The notes below the pieces were generated by a model, which worked only from the letters and a program-made list of their open reading frames with translations, was not told where the DNA came from and searched no databases. DNA of 64,000 nucleotides. It comes from an uncultured Pelagibacteraceae bacterium. GTDB lineage: Bacteria > Pseudomonadota > Alphaproteobacteria > Pelagibacterales > Pelagibacteraceae. Location: the NCBI GenBank assembly GCA_902541285.1, contig CACBQD010000003.1, positions 17,455 to 81,454 of the forward strand. Reading direction: 5' to 3'. The position numbers and the translations under genes were made by a program. Shown in pieces: positions 62,447 to 64,000 of this stretch; positions within the stretch are counted from its first letter, which is position 1; each line of letters opens with the position of its first letter.

Positions 62447-63669
62447 TGATCAAAGATACAATCAAAAACTTAAGTTTATCAGCAACACTAAAAATAAATG
62501 AAAAATCAAAAGTTATTGAAATTGAAGGAAAAAATATTATTAAGTTTGGATTTGGACAATCACCATTTCCAGTTCCAATTACTATTGTTGAAGAATTAAA
62601 AAAAAATGCTCATCAGAAAAGTTATTTACCTATTCAAGGATTAGATAAATTAAGAGAATCGATTGCAAAATATGAGTCAAAAAAGAAAAATTATAATTTT
62701 GACTCAGATCAAGTCATAATAGGTCCTGGTACCAAAGAGCTTATGTTCTTGATGCATTTAGCATTTGAAGGCGAAGTTTTATTGCCAGCTCCAAGTTGGG
62801 TATCTTACAAGCCACAATCAATAATAGCTAAAAATAACTATAATTGGATACAAACATCTGCTGAAAATAATTGGTTTCCTAAAGCTCAAGAAATAGAAAA
62901 AATTATTTTGAAAAAACCAGATAAAAAATATCTTTTATTTCTTAATTCTCCAAATAATCCATCAGGACAAGTATGCGAAAATTTAAAAGAAATTTCTTTA
63001 ATAGTAAAAAAGTATAATATTTTAGTTTTATCAGATGAAATTTATTCTGAATTAACATTTGATGAAAATTATATTTCTATTTTCGAACACTGCCTTGATA
63101 ATGTAGTAATAAGTAACGGACTTAGTAAATGGTGTGGCGCTGGAGGATGGAGACTTGGGTACTTTATAATACCAAAGAAAAAAATTGAATTACTTAAATC
63201 TATGAAAGTTTTAGCAAGTGAAACATTTTCCGCCGTAAGTTCACCAATACAGTTTGCTGCAATATCTGCTTTTAATGCTAACCATGATGAATATATCTTA
63301 AAATCAAAAAAAATTCTTAAAGCTATTGGAGAATACGTATATAGAAATTTAAAATCTAATAATATTATTATGAACAAACCCATGGGTGGCTTTTATTTGA
63401 TGCCTGAATTTTTGAACAAGAAATATAATAATTCTTCAATCATGTGTGATGAAATTTTAACTAATTTAAATATTGCTTTACTTCCAGGAAGTGACTTTGG
63501 ATTTGATGAAAAAAGGATGATTGTTCGTCTAAGTTTTACAGATTTTGACGGCGATATATTTATGAAAAATATTAATGAAAAAACTGATATTAATGATGAG
63601 TTAATAAAATTGTACGCCCCTAAGGTTGTAGAAGGAGTAAATAAATTAAAATCTTGGGTTGAAAAATAA
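62446..63669 (+). CDS. Class I/II aminotransferase (aspartate aminotransferase-like)
   Basis: PLP-dependent transaminase of 407 residues. FLNSPNNPSGQVCENL is the conserved NPSG substrate segment; SDEIYSELTF contains the Asp and Tyr contacting PLP; SNGLSKWCGAGGWRLGYF contains the PLP Lys (Ser-Lys) and the following Arg. The C-terminal RLSFTDFDGD includes the substrate carboxylate Arg. The amino-acid specificity cannot be read. It overlaps the acetoacetyl-CoA synthetase stop by one nucleotide. Confidence 0.88.
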   Translation: MIKDTIKNLSLSATLKINEKSKVIEIEGKNIIKFGFGQSPFPVPITIVEELKKNAHQKSYLPIQGLDKLRESIAKYESKKKNYNFDSDQVIIGPGTKELMFLMHLAFEGEVLLPAPSWVSYKPQSIIAKNNYNWIQTSAENNWFPKAQEIEKIILKKPDKKYLLFLNSPNNPSGQVCENLKEISLIVKKYNILVLSDEIYSELTFDENYISIFEHCLDNVVISNGLSKWCGAGGWRLGYFIIPKKKIELLKSMKVLASETFSAVSSPIQFAAISAFNANHDEYILKSKKILKAIGEYVYRNLKSNNIIMNKPMGGFYLMPEFLNKKYNNSSIMCDEILTNLNIALLPGSDFGFDEKRMIVRLSFTDFDGDIFMKNINEKTDINDELIKLYAPKVVEGVNKLKSWVEK

Positions 63670-63777
63670 TAATCAGTTAAAAAATTCCTTAATTAACAGT
63701 ACTTATATTAACTGAATTTACTAGACACTCGTAGTAATAAATAGTTAGATTCGGTTTTAAAACTTTAGAGAGGGTAT

Positions 63778-64000
63778 ATGAAAAAAATATTATCAACAAT
63801 ATCAAGCTCTCTGATTATTTTTGCTGCTATATTTTCATTCGGATCAATAGCAAAATCAGCAGAGTTTTTTACAATAGGCACAGGAGGACCAACTGGAGTT
63901 TATTTTCAGACAGGAAACGCTATTTGTAAAATGTTACACAAATCAGCAATTAGTGCTGAACATGGTAGAAAAAAAGGTATGAAAGATAAAGCTTACAGAT
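63778..64000 (+). CDS. TAXI-family TRAP transporter solute receptor, N-terminal part
   Basis: The gene starts at ATG 63778 with a good ribosome binding site (agagagggt) and runs off the right edge. The signal peptide (KKILSTISSSLIIFAAIFSFGSIAKSA) is followed by EFFTIGTGGPTGVYFQTGNAICKML, the start of the mature TAXI receptor, and HGRKKGMKDKAYR. It would bind a small organic acid or amino acid in the periplasm and pass it to a TRAP permease, probably encoded beyond the window. About 74 residues are visible. Confidence 0.9.
   Translation, partial: MKKILSTISSSLIIFAAIFSFGSIAKSAEFFTIGTGGPTGVYFQTGNAICKMLHKSAISAEHGRKKGMKDKAYR

Noticed and set aside
63673..63714. CAGTTAA ... TTAACTG inverted repeat before the TAXI receptor gene
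   Set aside because: The arms are 7 bp of A/T-rich sequence with a 28-nt loop and no T run; it is too weak to call a terminator or operator.
1..64000. CRISPR arrays, insertion sequences, prophage or toxin-antitoxin systems
   Set aside because: No regularly spaced repeats, transposase, integrase or phage structural genes were found on reading both strands.

Overview
The window is AT-rich DNA (about 30 % GC by eye), nearly all coding, with many 1-14 nt gene overlaps and only one tRNA. Gene content and order are alphaproteobacterial: tsaB-fur-miaB-phoH-ybeY-lnt-metK, nusA-infB-rbfA-rpsO-pnp, irr/fabA-fabB-fabI, mutM/ubiE-ubiB-coaBC-dut, rpsT/dnaA-dnaN, tlpA/argH-lptM-lysA, dedA-dsbB-coq7 and helicase-terB-fdxA-carD. 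The low GC, lysine/asparagine-rich proteins and loss of usual cluster members (rimI, corC, rimP, ylxR, truB) fit a streamlined marine alphaproteobacterium of the SAR11/Pelagibacterales type. That placement is inference from style and synteny, not a database match.

Layout. 1-12.3 kb: end of a winged-helix regulator, a tiny ArfA-like rescue factor, then a leftward block (PfkB kinase, nth, dapB, dnaJ, dnaK, grpE), rdgB, an LpoA-like protein, rsmI, a DolP-like BON lipoprotein and a malic enzyme. 12.3-23.8 kb: murJ, trpS, nfu, a Bax-like glucosaminidase, a polysaccharide deacetylase, then the tight tsaB-to-metK operon. 23.9-30.8 kb: nusA-to-pnp translation and RNA operon behind a terminator-like leader. 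31-37.9 kb: fatty-acid genes fabI-fabB-fabA facing irr, then katG, an Asp/Asn hydroxylase-like protein, a DUF2061 protein and a cysteine-rich mini-protein behind repeated palindromes. 37.9-47.7 kb: ubiquinone, CoA and dUTP genes, mutM, rpsT, dnaA-dnaN, plsC. 47.7-54.1 kb: lysA-lptM-argH, tlpA, an esterase, an HNH nuclease, coq7-dsbB-dedA. 54.15-64 kb: tRNA-Leu(CAA), acyl-CoA synthetase, a lysine-rich mini-protein, carD with a histone-like tail, fdxA, terB, a helicase broken into two frames, acetoacetyl-CoA synthetase, an aminotransferase and the start of a TAXI transporter receptor.

The observations most worth checking are: (1) the SUV3-like helicase, whose two halves lie in different frames and join exactly at a canonical -1 slippery heptamer (A AAA AAA); (2) two matching Irr-type palindromes, one at the irr start and one over the katG -10 box; (3) an A/A'/A repeat array upstream of an unrecognised CxxC mini-protein; (4) a compact, strongly signalled unit for a 27-residue Lys/Arg/Ala protein next to a CarD with a lysine-rich tail; (5) a 38-residue ArfA; (6) a terminator directly abutting the nusA ribosome binding site; and (7) a half-length TsaB. 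No CRISPR array, insertion sequence, prophage or recognisable defence system was seen.
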